Source: Yanghanlia sp047501535 (GTDB lineage: Bacteria > Pseudomonadota > Gammaproteobacteria > Burkholderiales > Burkholderiaceae_B). Taken from it: DNA of 64,000 nt. Positions 62,999-64,000 of the stretch are shown here, piece after piece (within the stretch, counting starts at the first letter, position 1; every line of letters begins with the position of its first letter). The notes under the pieces were generated by a model. It saw only the letters and a program-made list of their open reading frames with translations. It did no database searches and was not told the origin of the DNA. The position numbers were made by a program, and so were the translations under genes. The stretch is from positions 1-64,000 of the forward strand of contig NZ_JAZDRJ010000014.1 of the NCBI RefSeq assembly GCF_047501535.1. Direction: 5' to 3'.

Positions 62999-64000
62999 AT
63001 GACGACAAACCAATACACGAGTTATCCGTTTTCCGAGTTTCAGGGAGCACTCCAGGAGGTGACATCCGAGCTACCGGTCCCCACCGGCACAGAAGTGCTC
63101 GTACGCGTAAATTATTGCGGGGTCTGCCACAGTGATGTTCACATTCACGAGGGCTACTACAACCTTGGGCAAGGCAAGAAGCTGAAGTTCGAAGACCGGG
63201 GCATCCACTTGCCGGTGACTCTCGGTCACGAAATTGTCGGTGAAATTGTCGCTGCCGGCGAAAATGCCCAAGTGGCCATGACAGGGCCTGCGCTGATCTA
63301 CCCTTGGGTTGGTTGTGGGAGCTGCTCGGTGTGCCAGCGCGGTGAAGAGAACCTATGTGGTCAACCCGCCGTACTTGGCGTACACAAGCCAGGCGGCTAT
63401 TCCCAGTATGTGATGGTGCCCCACCCTCGCTACATTGTCGATATTGGCAACCTTGAGCCTGCTCACGCGTCTTTACTGGCGTGCTCCGGCTTGACCACCT
63501 TTTCCGCTATCAAGAAAGTGGGCACTGTTTACGATGACGAAGCGGTCGTTGTCGTTGGGTGTGGCGGGCTCGGCTTGTTAGCCATTCGCACGCTTTCTCT
63601 ACGCGGTGTGAAAAACATTATTGCGCTGGATCTGGCCGAAGAAAAACGCCAGTTGGCTCTGGAAGTCGGGGCCAACCACGTGTTTGATCCCACCACCGAC
63701 GACGCCCTGGAACGCATTCAGGCCGCGGCTAACGGCAAGTGTGTTGCCGTTCTCGACTTCGTCGGTGCTGAATCCACTGTCGAGCTGGGCATCAATTTGC
63801 CACGCCGGGGCGGTAAAGTCATTGTTGTGGGCCTGCATGGGGGTGAAATCCGTTATCCCATTCCCTACGTAACGACTCGCGCCATCTCCATTATTGGTTC
63901 CTACACCGGCTCCCTGCCCGAGCAGAAAGAATTGGTGGAGTTTGCGCAGCAGCACGACTTATTCAACTTCCCGATTCGCACTCGCCCTCTCAAAGAAGCC
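62999..64000 (+). CDS. zinc-dependent alcohol dehydrogenase, 3' end outside window
   Basis: 334 codons are visible, starting MTTNQYTSYPFSEFQGALQ; the frame is open to the window edge. Catalytic zinc site CGVCHSDVH and GHEIVGEIV, structural zinc Cys set CGSCSVCQRGEENLC, nucleotide fold VVVGCGGLGLLAIRTLS with Asp (ALDLAEE) favouring NAD. It is a medium-chain dehydrogenase near full length. Divergent LysR regulator. Confidence 0.9.
   Translation, partial: MTTNQYTSYPFSEFQGALQEVTSELPVPTGTEVLVRVNYCGVCHSDVHIHEGYYNLGQGKKLKFEDRGIHLPVTLGHEIVGEIVAAGENAQVAMTGPALIYPWVGCGSCSVCQRGEENLCGQPAVLGVHKPGGYSQYVMVPHPRYIVDIGNLEPAHASLLACSGLTTFSAIKKVGTVYDDEAVVVVGCGGLGLLAIRTLSLRGVKNIIALDLAEEKRQLALEVGANHVFDPTTDDALERIQAAANGKCVAVLDFVGAESTVELGINLPRRGGKVIVVGLHGGEIRYPIPYVTTRAISIIGSYTGSLPEQKELVEFAQQHDLFNFPIRTRPLKEA

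Overview
The 64 kb window is a dense bacterial chromosome segment of fairly high G+C. Gene content and order fit a betaproteobacterium of the Burkholderiales, most likely Alcaligenaceae (purD-hemF-nadD-rsfS-rlmH run, glcDEF, TldD, type I DAHP synthase, many periplasmic uptake systems, CioAB/CydAB-type oxidase, B12-dependent ribonucleotide reductase). That placement rests on gene content only; no database search was possible.

Left to right: the 5' tip of a transposase (1-59); a Tat-exported beta-carbonic anhydrase; a copper-handling group on the minus strand (DUF2946 protein and two PCu(A)C chaperones with His-rich tails); a beta-hydroxyacid dehydrogenase, pirin, an APH/P-loop fusion and a DUF924 protein (3.3-7.6 kb); a chemoreceptor, an I78 inhibitor-like lipoprotein and a PQQ-type sugar dehydrogenase (7.7-11 kb); a complete five-gene peptide/nickel-type ABC importer (11.8-17.3 kb) with a clear promoter; azoreductase, ribA, class II RNR nrdJ and a cydA-cydB-DUF2474 oxidase operon (17.4-25.4 kb).

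From about 26.5 to 28.6 kb lies a small accessory patch ending at a tRNA-Lys(CTT) gene: small orphan proteins, a VOC protein and a 5'-truncated tyrosine recombinase, most simply read as the residue of an integrated element. Then follow purB, a GST, a TauE/SafE transporter, mnmA and the glycolate oxidase operon glcDEF (28.7-36.9 kb).

The most interesting stretch is 37-43.6 kb. The DAHP synthase gene is preceded by what looks like a complete amino-acid attenuator: sigma70 promoter, a 28-residue leader peptide with nine aromatic residues in eleven consecutive positions, an antiterminator pairing and an intrinsic terminator with seven Us. Divergent from it is an ehuBCDA-like ectoine/hydroxyectoine ABC importer. 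Beyond this, convergently oriented, lie an EctB-like aminotransferase homologue whose Schiff-base lysine is replaced by arginine and a MarR-family (EctR-like) regulator. No ectABC synthesis genes are present.

The rest (43.7-64 kb) is mostly housekeeping: tldD, a DUF4136 lipoprotein, pepN-fbp, a quinone oxidoreductase, a DMT exporter, a GhrA-type reductase, a HerA-like ATPase, yebC, purD-hemF-nadD-rsfS-rlmH-pyk-maf with tightly spaced or overlapping reading frames, sixA, and a LysR regulator divergent from a zinc alcohol dehydrogenase cut by the window end.
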